From positions 496,001 through 560,000 of the forward strand of contig JAWKIW010000001.1 of NCBI GenBank assembly GCA_041394145.1: a DNA stretch of 64,000 bases, read 5' to 3'. The translations under genes were made by a program, and so were the position numbers. The first letter of the stretch is position 1. Each line of letters starts with the position of its first letter. The notes under the pieces were generated by a model that was not told the DNA's origin, ran no database searches, and saw nothing but the letters and a program-made list of their open reading frames with translations. Of this stretch, positions 1-8,745 are shown piece after piece. This DNA comes from JAWKIW01 sp041394145. GTDB taxonomy: Bacteria > Actinomycetota > Acidimicrobiia > Acidimicrobiales > Acidimicrobilacustridaceae.

Positions 1-668
1 GAGAGGCCGGCCGCGGCCACGTCCACGAGGTGCCAGAAGCCGGCCATCGCCGCGCCGGCGTCGCCCAGGTGATCGACCAGATCGGAGCGAGGGCTGCACA
101 GCAGCCGGGCCGGGTCCGGCGGACCACCGTCGACGCTCACCTCGATGCGGTCGACCTCGCCCGGGGGCGACACCCAACCGGCCACCTCGAGGACCCCTTC
201 GCGCTCCTCCGCCCCGTCGACGGGGTGGTCGACCCAGCCCACCGGCCCCGGCGCCGACCCGTGCGACGCGGGCGGGCGGTCGACGCCGGCGAGGGACGCC
301 ACGGCCCACCGCACCGGGTCGAGCCGCTCGACGAGCCCGTCGCCGCCGACCGCCAGCGCGTCGAAGACCACCGACCCCACCGGCACTCGGGATCGGTCGA
401 GGACCGAGCGCCAGGCGCGCCCGTCGTCGTCGGCCACGGCCGGTCCGAGCACGGACCCGTTGGCGCGCACCAGGACGGTCACCGGTGGCCCCGGCGTGGC
501 GACCACCGCGACCACCGAGACCGTCGCCTCGTCGACCTCGATGCGGTCGATCCAGCCGGCCGTGCGCACCGAGGTCGTCCGCCGCACGGCTCGCAGCGCG
601 CGCCGCGCCCGGGCAACCGCCCTTCGCCCGGCCCGCGCTGCCGACCTCGACCGAGCACCCGCAGCCAT
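1..668 (-). CDS. Partial protein with repeated beta-rich modules, likely N-terminus of a glycosyltransferase-type protein
   Basis: A reverse-strand reading frame starts with ATG at 668 and stays open to the left edge, giving at least 222 residues; the rest lies outside the window. The first 35 residues are Arg/Ala-rich. Two similar beta-rich modules follow, marked by GWIDRIEVD near residue 40 and VAGWVSPPGEVDRIEVSVDG near residue 160. Modules of the type 'GW...vDRIEV.VDG' are common in large actinobacterial glycosyltransferases and cell-surface proteins, but no catalytic domain is visible in the part present. The forward strand has a longer open frame through here, which I read as a GC-rich shadow. 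The gene is divergent from the acyltransferase starting near 816 and probably belongs to the same glycan locus. The family assignment is inference. Confidence 0.55.
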   Translation of the reverse strand, partial: MAAGARSRSAARAGRRAVARARRALRAVRRTTSVRTAGWIDRIEVDEATVSVVAVVATPGPPVTVLVRANGSVLGPAVADDDGRAWRSVLDRSRVPVGSVVFDALAVGGDGLVERLDPVRWAVASLAGVDRPPASHGSAPGPVGWVDHPVDGAEEREGVLEVAGWVSPPGEVDRIEVSVDGGPPDPARLLCSPRSDLVDHLGDAGAAMAGFWHLVDVAAAGL

Positions 669-732
669 CACGCCAGCATCGCGCGGGACGACGGCGCCGC
701 CCGCCCCCGGCCGGGCGCGGAGCCCGCTCCCC

Positions 733-738
733 TACACT
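733..738 (+). promoter_or_regulatory. -10 box TACACT before the acyltransferase operon
   Basis: TACACT lies 9 nt before an ATG at 748, the spacing seen at several other starts in this window. That ATG opens a 23-codon frame ending at 819 (TGA), which overlaps the GTG at 816. Either a short leader peptide is translationally coupled to the acyltransferase, or the true start is ATG 748 and one base has been lost or gained between 748 and 816. Confidence 0.45.
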
Positions 739-815
739 CCGACGACCATGACCAGCGACGCCGGCCGCCCTGGCCACGCTCCGATCTGCACCCGGTGGGC
801 TGCGACGAGCGCGCG

Positions 816-1940
816 GTGACGGCTGGCGACCTCCGCTGGACGTCGCGCGCCTCCCAGGTCGAGGTCCGCACGACGCTGGACGGGCTCGAGGACGACTGGG
901 ACGCCCTCGCCGAACACAGCGGGAGCGTCTTCGCGACCCGAACCTGGCTGTGGACCTGGTGGCGGCACTTCGGGCGGGAACGGCCCCTCCGCATCGTCGT
1001 CTCCCGCGACGGCGACCGTCCCGTCGCCATCAGCCCCCTCTACCTCGCGGCGCGACGACCGGTGCGCGTCCTGCGGTTCCTCGGCCACGGACCAACCGAC
1101 GCGCTCGGGCCGATCTGTCACCCCGACGAGCGGGCGCGGGCCGCCGGCGACCTCCGGCACGTGCTCGACGACACCCGCGGTGACTGGGACGTGCTGCTCG
1201 CCGACGAGCTGCCCGGCACCCTCGATTGGGCGAACGCGCTCGGTGGCACGGCGCTGGGACGCCAGGCCAGCCCCGTCGTGACCCTGACCGGCACGACGTG
1301 GGACGCCTGGCTCGCGTCGCGCTCGCCCGGCCTGCGCTCGTCGCTGCGCCGCAGCCACCGGGCGCTCGACGCGCTCGGTCCCGTCCGGTTCCGCCACACG
1401 ACCCGAGCAGAGGACCTGCCCGTCGACCTCGCGACCCTGCTCCGGCTGCACCGGCTCCGCTGGGCCGCGGTCGGGGGTTCTCGGGCGTTCGCCCGGCGCG
1501 AGGCCTTCCACGCCGAGGTGGTGCGGCTGGCGCTGGCCGCCGGGTGGCTCCGGCTCTGGTTCGTCGACGTCGACGGGGCGCCCGTGGCGGCGCTCTACAA
1601 CCTGCGCTTCGGTGGCGCCGAGTCCTTCTACCAGTCGGGTCGGGACCCGCAGCTCGCTCGCGGCAGCCCGGGGCTCGTGCTGCACGCCCACGCCATCGAG
1701 CAGGCCTTCGCCGACGGGCTCCGCGAGTACCGGCTGCTGCGCGGTGACGAGCCGTACAAGCGCCGGCTCGCCGATCACGACCCCGGCCTGTCGAGCGTCG
1801 CCGTGGCCGCCTCGACCCCGGGCCGGCTGGTGGCCGCGGCCGTCCGCCCGCTCCCCCGCCTGCCCCGGTGGGCCGTGCGCCGGGTGCCCGCCGCGCTGGC
1901 GTGGGGCACCGGCGGCTCCCCCGCCTGGAGCCGGCCGTGA
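816..1940 (+). CDS. GNAT-fold acyltransferase of the FemAB/BioF2-like (CelD/BcsL) group
   Basis: About 374 residues if GTG 816 is used; GTG 795 and, with an indel, ATG 748 are alternatives. The protein shows the layout of the BioF2-like/CelD family, which transfers acyl groups to amines of sugars or other small substrates. An N-terminal half contains WDALAEHSGSVFATRTWLWTWW, cut here as WDALAEHSG then FATRTWLWTWW. The C-terminal half has the conserved LRLHRLRW segment, VAALYNLRFGGAESFYQSG and the closing YRLLRGDEPYKRRL. The frame is open far upstream, but that part is antisense to the gene at 1-668 and is not believed. Its stop overlaps the GTG of the PP-loop gene by the GTGA arrangement, so the two are probably translated together. 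Cytosolic; no signal peptide. The substrate is unknown. Confidence 0.75.
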   Translation: MTAGDLRWTSRASQVEVRTTLDGLEDDWDALAEHSGSVFATRTWLWTWWRHFGRERPLRIVVSRDGDRPVAISPLYLAARRPVRVLRFLGHGPTDALGPICHPDERARAAGDLRHVLDDTRGDWDVLLADELPGTLDWANALGGTALGRQASPVVTLTGTTWDAWLASRSPGLRSSLRRSHRALDALGPVRFRHTTRAEDLPVDLATLLRLHRLRWAAVGGSRAFARREAFHAEVVRLALAAGWLRLWFVDVDGAPVAALYNLRFGGAESFYQSGRDPQLARGSPGLVLHAHAIEQAFADGLREYRLLRGDEPYKRRLADHDPGLSSVAVAASTPGRLVAAAVRPLPRLPRWAVRRVPAALAWGTGGSPAWSRP

Positions 1941-3685
1941 TCGTCGAGCCGGTCCGCCTCGACGACGCCGACGGCCGCACGACCCGACGGGCCCGCGTGC
2001 GGTGGGCCGGGGGCACCACCGACCTGTGGGTCGCCGGCCCGTCCGAGCACGTCGACCACTCCGACGACGCCACCGGGTTCGCGCTGGCGGCGCTGCCGGT
2101 GGCCATGGTCCTGGGCGAGGACCTCACCGTGGCGGGCCCCGTGTCGGGCGAGCTCGCCGAACGGCTGCCCGAGATCGTGGCCGCCCTGTCCGCCTGGAAC
2201 CCGTGGCGGGCGATCGCCGTGCGGGTGGAGCCCGCACCGGACCAGCCCGCGTCGGGCGGATGGGTCTCGTTCTTCTCCCGAGGCGTCGACTCCCTCTTCA
2301 CCGCAGCCCACCGGGTCGACGCCGACCCGCCGCTCGTCGGCGTCGTGTTCGGCCGGGGCCTCGAACCTCGCCACGACGAAGCCGTCGCCCTCGCCGAGGT
2401 CGCCGCGGCCCGAACGCTCGCCGATCGCCGCCAGCTGCCGCTGATCGTCGTCGACAGCAACGTGCGGTCGTTCACCGACCGGTTCGGCACCGACTGGGAC
2501 GACGTCCTCGGACCCGGCCTGGCCTTCCTCGGCCACGCCCTCGCCGGCTCGTGCCGGGGCGTCGTCATCCCGTCGTCGGACAGCTGGGCGACCGTCGAAC
2601 CCTGCGGATCCAACCCGCTGGTCGACCCGCTGCTGTCGAGCGGGCGACTGGCCGTCGAGCACGACTCCATCCGGCTGGGTCGGCTCGGCAAGGTGCGGTG
2701 GCTCGTCGAGCACGCCCCGGACCTGCTCGACGGGCTCAAGGTCTGCTACTCGGAGAACCGCCACGACAACTGCGGACGCTGTGGCAAGTGCGTCTTCACC
2801 ATGGTCTGCCTGCACCTGGCCGGTGGGCTCGCGCTCGCCGACCTGTTCCCCGCCCGGCTCGACCTCGACCTGGTGCGATCCATGCGCCTGCCCCACGTGC
2901 AATCGCGTCTCGACTGGGCGGCGGTCGCCGCCGACATCGACCCGGCCGGGCCCGACGCGGACCTGCGGGCGGCCGTGCTCGACGTCCTCGCCGCCTCGGC
3001 GCTGCCCAACCGCTACCGAGCCGAGACCGGCGACCGCTGGACCGTCGCGCGATGGACCCGCGACCACCGCAACGAGCAGATCCTGTCCCTCCTGCTCGAG
3101 GGACGTCCATCGCCCCGCCTGCCCGACGACCGACGTGCCCCGGTGCCCGATCGGCTCCGCCTGCACCGGGTGACCGACGGCCCATGCCACCGGTGCTGCG
3201 TCGGTGCGAGCCGACTGCCGGGGTCGGGGCCCGTCGCCGAGCTGGGCACCTTGGTCGGTCTTCCCCTGCCGGGGGCCGTCCCGGTGTGGCTCGACGACGA
3301 GGGGCACCTGCGCACGAGGGGCATGGCGGTGCCCGGCGGACCACGAGGACCGGCGGCGCTCCGGTGGCTGCTGGCACCCCCACCCCTCCACGGGGGCGGC
3401 CATGGTGGCGTGGCACCGACCACCCTGCGTCGCGTCCTGGCGCTGGCACGGCGGCGCCGCCGGTGCGTCGTCGGCGACCCGAGGGCGATCGAGGGCGAGC
3501 CGGTGGGCTACCTCCACCAGCGCGAGGGCACCGGTCGCGTCGCGCTCCGGGTCCGATGGCACCCCGCCCTCGGCGACCAGCTGGCCACCACCGACGACGA
3601 ACCCGACCTCGACCGCTGGGCCCGAGCCGCCGGGTACGGCGAGCCCGTCCTCCTCGGCTACGTGGACGCCGTCCCCGCACGGTGA
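1937..3685 (+). CDS. PP-loop ATPase-like protein with a cysteine cluster (ExsB/adenine nucleotide alpha-hydrolase-like fold)
   Basis: 582 residues from GTG 1937, which overlaps the upstream stop (GTGA). The key motif is SFFSRGVDSLFT around residue 115, a variant of the PP-loop SGGxDS that binds ATP in N-type ATP pyrophosphatases. Near residue 275 a cysteine-rich run, CYSENRHDNCGRCGKC, resembles the metal-binding cluster of PP-loop proteins found in polysaccharide loci. The last ~170 residues (after about 400) are Arg/Pro-rich and I recognise no domain in them; a CHRCC cluster falls near residue 418. Family members adenylate a carboxyl or carbonyl group before substitution with nitrogen or sulfur. 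With a deacetylase, an acyltransferase and glycosyltransferases around it, a role in amidating or acylating a sugar is plausible, but this is inference. Confidence 0.65.
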   Translation: MIVEPVRLDDADGRTTRRARVRWAGGTTDLWVAGPSEHVDHSDDATGFALAALPVAMVLGEDLTVAGPVSGELAERLPEIVAALSAWNPWRAIAVRVEPAPDQPASGGWVSFFSRGVDSLFTAAHRVDADPPLVGVVFGRGLEPRHDEAVALAEVAAARTLADRRQLPLIVVDSNVRSFTDRFGTDWDDVLGPGLAFLGHALAGSCRGVVIPSSDSWATVEPCGSNPLVDPLLSSGRLAVEHDSIRLGRLGKVRWLVEHAPDLLDGLKVCYSENRHDNCGRCGKCVFTMVCLHLAGGLALADLFPARLDLDLVRSMRLPHVQSRLDWAAVAADIDPAGPDADLRAAVLDVLAASALPNRYRAETGDRWTVARWTRDHRNEQILSLLLEGRPSPRLPDDRRAPVPDRLRLHRVTDGPCHRCCVGASRLPGSGPVAELGTLVGLPLPGAVPVWLDDEGHLRTRGMAVPGGPRGPAALRWLLAPPPLHGGGHGGVAPTTLRRVLALARRRRRCVVGDPRAIEGEPVGYLHQREGTGRVALRVRWHPALGDQLATTDDEPDLDRWARAAGYGEPVLLGYVDAVPAR

Positions 3686-3772
3686 CCGCCGGCGGCGCTC
3701 GGTCACGGCCCTCCGTCGGGCCCGACGCCCCGACCAGCACCGCACGGTGGAGGGCACGCGGCTGCCGAGGCG

Positions 3773-4520
3773 TCAGCCCCGGCCCAGCTCGACGTCCCAG
3801 TGCACCTCGAAGCCGAGGATCTCGGGGTTCCGCAGCCGGCCGAGCGGGCCGGCGTCGAGCGCCGCGAACTGCGTGCCGTACCGCCGCAGCGCCGCCAGCT
3901 TGGCGGCCATCTCGGCCTCGTCCAGCGCGATCGGACGCACGACCAGCGCAGCGCGGGGCACGTCGAGCGAGGCCAGGTCGGGCTCCCAGCGGGCCTCCGG
4001 GACGAGGTGTGGCCGCGGTGGGCGCCCGGTCACCCAGTGGGGCCAACCCGCCCAGGCGGCGTAGGGCTGGTCGGCGTACAGCCAGGGGCAGGCCCGCCTC
4101 CCGGGCCAGCGCCAGGGCGGCGTCGCGCACGCCGACGTGGTCGGGGTGGCCACCGATGCCGGCGGGCGCGCCGAGCCACCTCGCATCGTCGACGACCGCG
4201 GCGATCGCCGATGCCACCGCGGACGGGTCGAGCGGCTCGTCCCGGTACTGGGCGTCGAGGAGATCGAGGTGCCTCGCCGAGCGGCCGGCCGACGCCAAGG
4301 CGGCGGCGTCCTCGGCCAGGCGCTCCACCATGAGCGCCCGCGAGTCCTCCACCCCGAACACCGGGTCGAACGCACCCAGGGTGCCCGCCGGTGGCAGGCC
4401 GGTGCACACACCGACCACCAGCACCTCCTCCGGGCGGCGCAGCGCCGACCACGCGCTGAGCACCGCGTCGTCGGGATGCGGCGACAGCACCACCCCAGGG
4501 GCGTCCGTTCGATGGCGCAC
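3773..4520 (-). CDS. PIG-L (LmbE-like) deacetylase, disrupted by one extra base
   Basis: The start is GTG 4520. The N-terminal half carries the zinc motif SPHPDDAVLSAW and a distal GGHPDHVGVRDA, both diagnostic of PIG-L/LmbE N-deacetylases, which remove acetyl from N-acetylglucosamine-type substrates. At 4085-4088 the forward strand reads GGGG; with one G removed the protein continues LPWLYADQPYAAWAGWPH and ends ILGFEVHWDVELGRG, giving 248 residues of normal length. As printed the frame runs on antisense through other genes. Because both halves are intact and join cleanly, a homopolymer sequencing error is more likely than a true pseudogene. It is transcribed towards the PP-loop gene and divergent from the GT2 gene at 4572. 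Confidence 0.75.
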
Positions 4521-4557
4521 GGCGGTCGTTCTAGCCCAGCCCGACGACGCCGGCCGG

Positions 4558-4563
4558 TACGAT
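4558..4563 (+). promoter_or_regulatory. -10 box TACGAT of a probably leaderless transcript
   Basis: TACGAT ends 8 nt before the GTG at 4572 and no Shine-Dalgarno sequence is visible between them. This spacing fits transcription starting at or next to the start codon. Confidence 0.5.
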
Positions 4564-4571
4564 CCGCCGCC

Positions 4572-5414
4572 GTGTCGGGCCGCTTCACCTTCGCCGTCGT
4601 GGGACACGACGAGGCCGACAGCCTCGCCGCGGTCGTCGACCAGGCCCGGCAGGCCGCCACCGCGGACGACGAGGTCGTCTTCGTCGACAGCGCCTCGACC
4701 GACGGCTCCGGGGACGTCGCCCGAGCACTCGGGATCGAGGTGGTGGACGCGCCCCTCGGCAAGGGCCGGGCGATGGCCGTCGCCCTGGCCCGGGCCCGGG
4801 ATCGCAGCGACCACATCTGCTTCCTCGACGCCGACCTGATCGCCTCGGAGACCGTGATCCCGGTCGAGCTGCGCCGGGCCGTCGAGGCCACCGGGGCCGA
4901 TCAGGTCGTCGGTCACTTCGAGGAGCCGGGCCGACGGCGGGCCGTGACGCCCGGGATCTACCAGCCGCTGCTCGGGGCCCTCTTCCCCGACCTCGCCGGC
5001 CGCGACGTCGTCGTGCCCCTCAGCGGCTTCCGGGCCCTGCGGACCGATCTGGAGCTGCGGCCGCTCCCGCCCGGGTACGGCGTCGAGACCCACCTCAACC
5101 TCGAGGTGCCCCTCAACGGAGGCCGGTCCATCAGCTGCCCCCTCGGGCGCTTCGAGGGCAAGCTCCGGGGGTACACCAACATCCCCGCCATCGGGGCCGA
5201 CGTGGCCGAGGCCCTGCTCGACACCGCGGTCGCCCACGGTCGGCTCTCGCCGGCGAGCCGGCCGGCGTGGGATGCCTGGGTGGCACCCGTCCTCGAGCAC
5301 CTGCGCCTCCAGCCCTCGGTGGGCGCCGACGACGCGGCCTACGTCGACCACCTCCTCCGGCTGGCCGCCCGACCGCTGCCACCGACCGGGATCGAGGGCG
5401 ATCCCCCCCGGTGA
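4572..5414 (+). CDS. GT2-family glycosyltransferase, GpgS-like
   Basis: 280 residues from GTG 4572. The GT-A fold is clear: an N-terminal TFAVVGHDEADSL, then VVFVDSASTDGSGDVA, GKGRAMAVAL near residue 60 and the metal-binding ICFLDADLI near residue 80. The later PLSGFRALRTDLE and GYGVETHLNLEV segments resemble glucosyl-3-phosphoglycerate synthases and related mannosyl/glucosyl transferases. It should use a nucleotide sugar and a small acceptor in the cytosol. The start is chosen from the -10 box 8 nt upstream; the longer open frame upstream is antisense to the deacetylase. Its stop overlaps the start of the next glycosyltransferase (GTGA), so the pair is likely one operon. The exact acceptor cannot be read from sequence. 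Confidence 0.75.
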   Translation: MSGRFTFAVVGHDEADSLAAVVDQARQAATADDEVVFVDSASTDGSGDVARALGIEVVDAPLGKGRAMAVALARARDRSDHICFLDADLIASETVIPVELRRAVEATGADQVVGHFEEPGRRRAVTPGIYQPLLGALFPDLAGRDVVVPLSGFRALRTDLELRPLPPGYGVETHLNLEVPLNGGRSISCPLGRFEGKLRGYTNIPAIGADVAEALLDTAVAHGRLSPASRPAWDAWVAPVLEHLRLQPSVGADDAAYVDHLLRLAARPLPPTGIEGDPPR

Positions 5415-6427
5415 GCCACGACGGGGCGGCCGGCGTCGGCCCGGACCCGCGACGCGGGACCGCCGAGGACGACTCGAGCGGCGGCGTCGAGCCGACGATC
5501 GCCGTCGCCGTGTGCAGCGCAGGACGACCCGCCCTCGTCGGCGACGCCGTCCGTACGTTGCTGGGCCTGCCGGGGTGGCAGCGAGGCGACGAGATCGTCG
5601 TCGCGCTGAACGGGCCGGCGACGGCCGCCGCCGCGCGGGTCCTCGACCACCTGGCCTCCGCCCGGGACGGCACCGCCGCGCCGGCCCTCGTCGTCGTGCG
5701 GTCGCCGGAGGCCGCCCTGTGTCGGGCCCGCAACGCCGCCGCCGGCGCAGCCACCGCCGACCTCGTCGCCTACCTCGACGACGACGCCCGCCCCCGGCCG
5801 ACGTGGCTGCCGGCGCTGCGACGGGCGTTCTCGGACCCCACCGTGGCCGCCGCCGGGGGACCGATCCACCCCGCGTGGCCGGCACGGCAGCGCCAGCCGA
5901 GCACGGGGTCCTCGCCGCCGGCCCCGCCGTGGTTCGGGCCACGGATCGCGCCGCTGTTCTCGTTGCTCGACCTCGGGCCCACGCCCGCCGACGGCGAGCG
6001 ACGCCCGGCGCCATCGCGCGCCTTCGGGGCCAACCTGGCGGTGCGCCGTCGCGTGCTCGACGCCGCCGGGCGCTTCGACGAGCGGATCGGGCGGGGCACC
6101 AGCGTCGCCAACGGCGACGACAGCGACCTGCTGCTGCGCGTCCACGAGCGGGGCGGGCACGTGGGGTGGGTGCCCGATGCCGTGGTCGACCACCTCATCG
6201 GCGCCGACCGCGCGACCGTCGCATGGCTCCTGCGCCGGGCGCACACCCAAGGCCTCGACGACCGCCACTTCCGGCCTGGGCGACCCGGACCGCTCGAGGT
6301 CGTGACCCAGGGGTGGGTCACCCTGGCCGCCGACCTGCGCGCCGACCCCCGCCGCTGGCGCGCCGCCCTCGTCGCCGACCTGGCCGGGCGCGCCCGCACC
6401 CTCGGACGGCGTCGCCTCAGGACTTGA
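5411..6427 (+). CDS. GT2-family glycosyltransferase
   Basis: 338 residues from GTG 5411, which shares bases with the preceding stop. Visible GT2 features are EPTIAVAVCSAGRP at the start of the fold, EIVVALNGPA, the donor/metal motif VAYLDDDARPRPTWL near residue 120, GGPIHPAW, and the acceptor-side FGANLAVRRRVLDAAGRFDE followed by NGDDSDLLLRVHERG. The first ~35 residues are low-complexity. No membrane segment is evident, so it is probably cytosolic or peripherally bound. The 3' end overlaps the convergent recG stop by 11 nt. Acceptor and sugar are unknown. Confidence 0.75.
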   Translation: MSHDGAAGVGPDPRRGTAEDDSSGGVEPTIAVAVCSAGRPALVGDAVRTLLGLPGWQRGDEIVVALNGPATAAAARVLDHLASARDGTAAPALVVVRSPEAALCRARNAAAGAATADLVAYLDDDARPRPTWLPALRRAFSDPTVAAAGGPIHPAWPARQRQPSTGSSPPAPPWFGPRIAPLFSLLDLGPTPADGERRPAPSRAFGANLAVRRRVLDAAGRFDERIGRGTSVANGDDSDLLLRVHERGGHVGWVPDAVVDHLIGADRATVAWLLRRAHTQGLDDRHFRPGRPGPLEVVTQGWVTLAADLRADPRRWRAALVADLAGRARTLGRRRLRT

Positions 6428-8605
6428 GCAGGAACTCGGCGTCCTCGTCGCCGAGGAACAGGGCCAGCTCGTCGCGCAGGCGTGGGTGCGCCTCGAGCGA
6501 CGGGTCGTCGCCGACGAGCTCGAACGCCACGTCGCGGGCCCGCACGATCCAGGGCTTGTCCGTGCGCAACGAGGCCAGCTTCAGGTCGTTGCGACCCTTC
6601 TGCCGCTCGCCCCTGATCGTGCCCTCGCCCCGCAGCTCGAGGTCGATCTCGGCGAGCTCGAAGCCGTCCGCGGTGCGGACCATCGCCTGCAGGCGCTCGG
6701 TGGCGACGGTCCGCTGCTCGCCGTCGGGGTCGGAGGGGTCGGCGACGAGGAAGCAGTACGAGCGATCGGCGCCGCGACCGACCCGGCCGCGGAGCTGGTG
6801 CAGCTGGGCGATCCCGAAGCGGTCGGCGTCGAGGATCACCATGACGGTGGCGTTCGGGACGTCGACGCCGACCTCGATCACCGTGGTGGCCACCAGCACG
6901 TCGAGCGCGCCGCTGCGGAACAGCTCCATCGTCTGCTCCTTCTCCGCCGGCGTCACCCGCCCGTGCAGCAGGCCGACCCGCAGGCCGGCGAGCTCGCCCG
7001 TCGGCGCCGTGAGCCGGTCGTGGGTCTCCTGGGCCGACGCGACCTGGAGCTTGTCGGACTCCTCGATCAGCGGACAGACGACGTAGGCCTGTCGGCCCGC
7101 GCCCACCTCGGCGCGGACGCGGTCCCAGGCCGCCTCCTCCTCGTCACCCGGGTGCACCCAGTGCGTCTCGATGGGCGTGCGCCCGGGCGGCAGCTCGTCG
7201 AGCACGGACACGTCGAGGTCGCCGTACACGGTCATGGCCGCGGTGCGCGGGATCGGCGTCGCCGTCATCACCAGCACGTCGGGGACGGCCGCGGCATCGC
7301 CCTTCTCGCGCAGGGCGGCGCGCTGCTCGACCCCGAACCGGTGCTGCTCGTCGATCACCACCACTCCGAGGGACCGGAAGGCGATCCCCTCCTGGATGAG
7401 CGCGTGGGTCCCGATCACGAGATCGACCGAGCCGTCGGCCAGCCCGGCGAGGATGCGGCGACGGTCGGCGGCGCCGGTGCGGTTGGTGAGCAGCTCGACC
7501 CGCAGCTCTCGGGCGAACGAGCCGCCGCCGAACAGGGTGCCCTCACCCTCGTCGGGCACCTCGAGTCCGGCGAGGAGCCGGCGGATGCCGACGGCGTGCT
7601 GCTCGGCCAGGACCTCGGTCGGCGCCATGAGGGCACCCTGGTGCCCGCCCTGCACCGCCACGAGCAGGGCGACGACGGCCACGACCGTCTTGCCCGCCCC
7701 CACGTCGCCCTGGAGCAGGCGGTGCATGGGGTGGGGACCCGCCAGATCGGCGGCGATCTCGCGGATCGCCCGCTGCTGCGCGCCGGTCAGCGGGAAGGGC
7801 AGGCGGTCGACGAAGGCGCCGACGAGGGAGCCCGGCACCGGAGCGCCGGTGGCGAGCGATCCGACCGGGTGCCGGAAGCCGGCGGTGGTCTGCTCGAGCT
7901 CGCGCTTGCGCCGCACGAGCTCGAGCTGGACGCGCAGCAGCTCGTCGAAGACCAGCCGCCGACGAGCCGCGTCCTTGGCCCGCATCGACTCGGGCCGGTG
8001 GATGTCGTGGAACGCCGTGGTGCGCTCGACGAGGTCCCACCGTGCGAGCACCTCGGGGGGCACGGGGTCGGCGAAGTCGCCGGCCCGGTGGAGCACCTCG
8101 ACCATCCACCGACCGATGTCGTTGGAGTCGATGCGGGCCTTCTCCGACTGCGGGTAGACGGGGACGATCCGACCCGTCTGGTCCCCGACGAGGTCGACGA
8201 CCGGGTTGGTCATCTGACGACGCCCGCCGAACGTGTCGACCTTGCCGAACAGGATCACGTCGCGGCCGGGGCTGAGCGTGCGCTCGCGCCACGGCTGGTT
8301 GAAGAAGGTGACCCGCAGCGAACCGGTGGCGTCGCGCACGTCGACGGTGACCATGGTCTTCCTCGTCTTCGTGCGCCGGCTGCTCGCCCGCTGCACCCGG
8401 GCGAGCACCATGGCCTCCTCCCCACCCGCAGGTCGGCGATGCGCGCCTCGTGGGTGCGGTCGACCCAGCGCCTCGGGTAGTAGGTCAGCAGGTCGAGCAC
8501 GGTGTGCACGCCGAGGGCGGCGAGGCCCTTGGCCTTCGCGTCGCCGACGCCGTCGAGCTCGGTCACCGGCACCGTCGCCAGCCTGCGCAGCGTGCGTCCA
8601 CCCAT
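6417..8605 (-). CDS. recG: ATP-dependent DNA helicase RecG, disrupted by one missing base
   Basis: RecG remodels stalled replication forks and branch-migrates Holliday junctions. The start is ATG 8605 and the N-terminus contains the hairpin PVTELDGVGDAKAKGLAALG. At the run CCCC at 8418-8421 one base appears to be missing: the frame from 8605 ends in unrelated sequence, while the frame starting MVLARVQRAS at 8411 carries the rest. Restoring one base gives 729 residues, the usual RecG length. The wedge/OB domain precedes the helicase motifs GDVGAGKT, DEQHRFGV, TATPIPRTAAM and QLRGRVGRG. It lies behind the DAK-family gene in the same direction, a common actinobacterial order. I read the break as a sequencing error in an otherwise complete essential-type gene. 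Confidence 0.9.
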
Positions 8606-8745
8606 GGCGTCGACGACCGTAGCGGCCCGGTGTGACCGCGCCACGGCCGCCACGAGGCCGGCCGGTCGGCGCCGACCGGACCGACGGACCCCTCCCGGAC
8701 GCCGCCGAGCGGTTCTCGACGCCGCCGAGCGCTTCGCCCCTGGTG

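Noticed and set aside
2796..6014. 1072-codon reverse frame spanning the glycosyltransferase genes
   Set aside because: Only the short PIG-L portion is real; the rest is an Arg-rich shadow of the two GT2 genes and the PP-loop gene.
8699..8732. Direct repeat GACGCCGCCGAGCG x2 between recG and the DAK-family gene
   Set aside because: Two short copies of a composition-typical sequence, with no promoter or structure attached.
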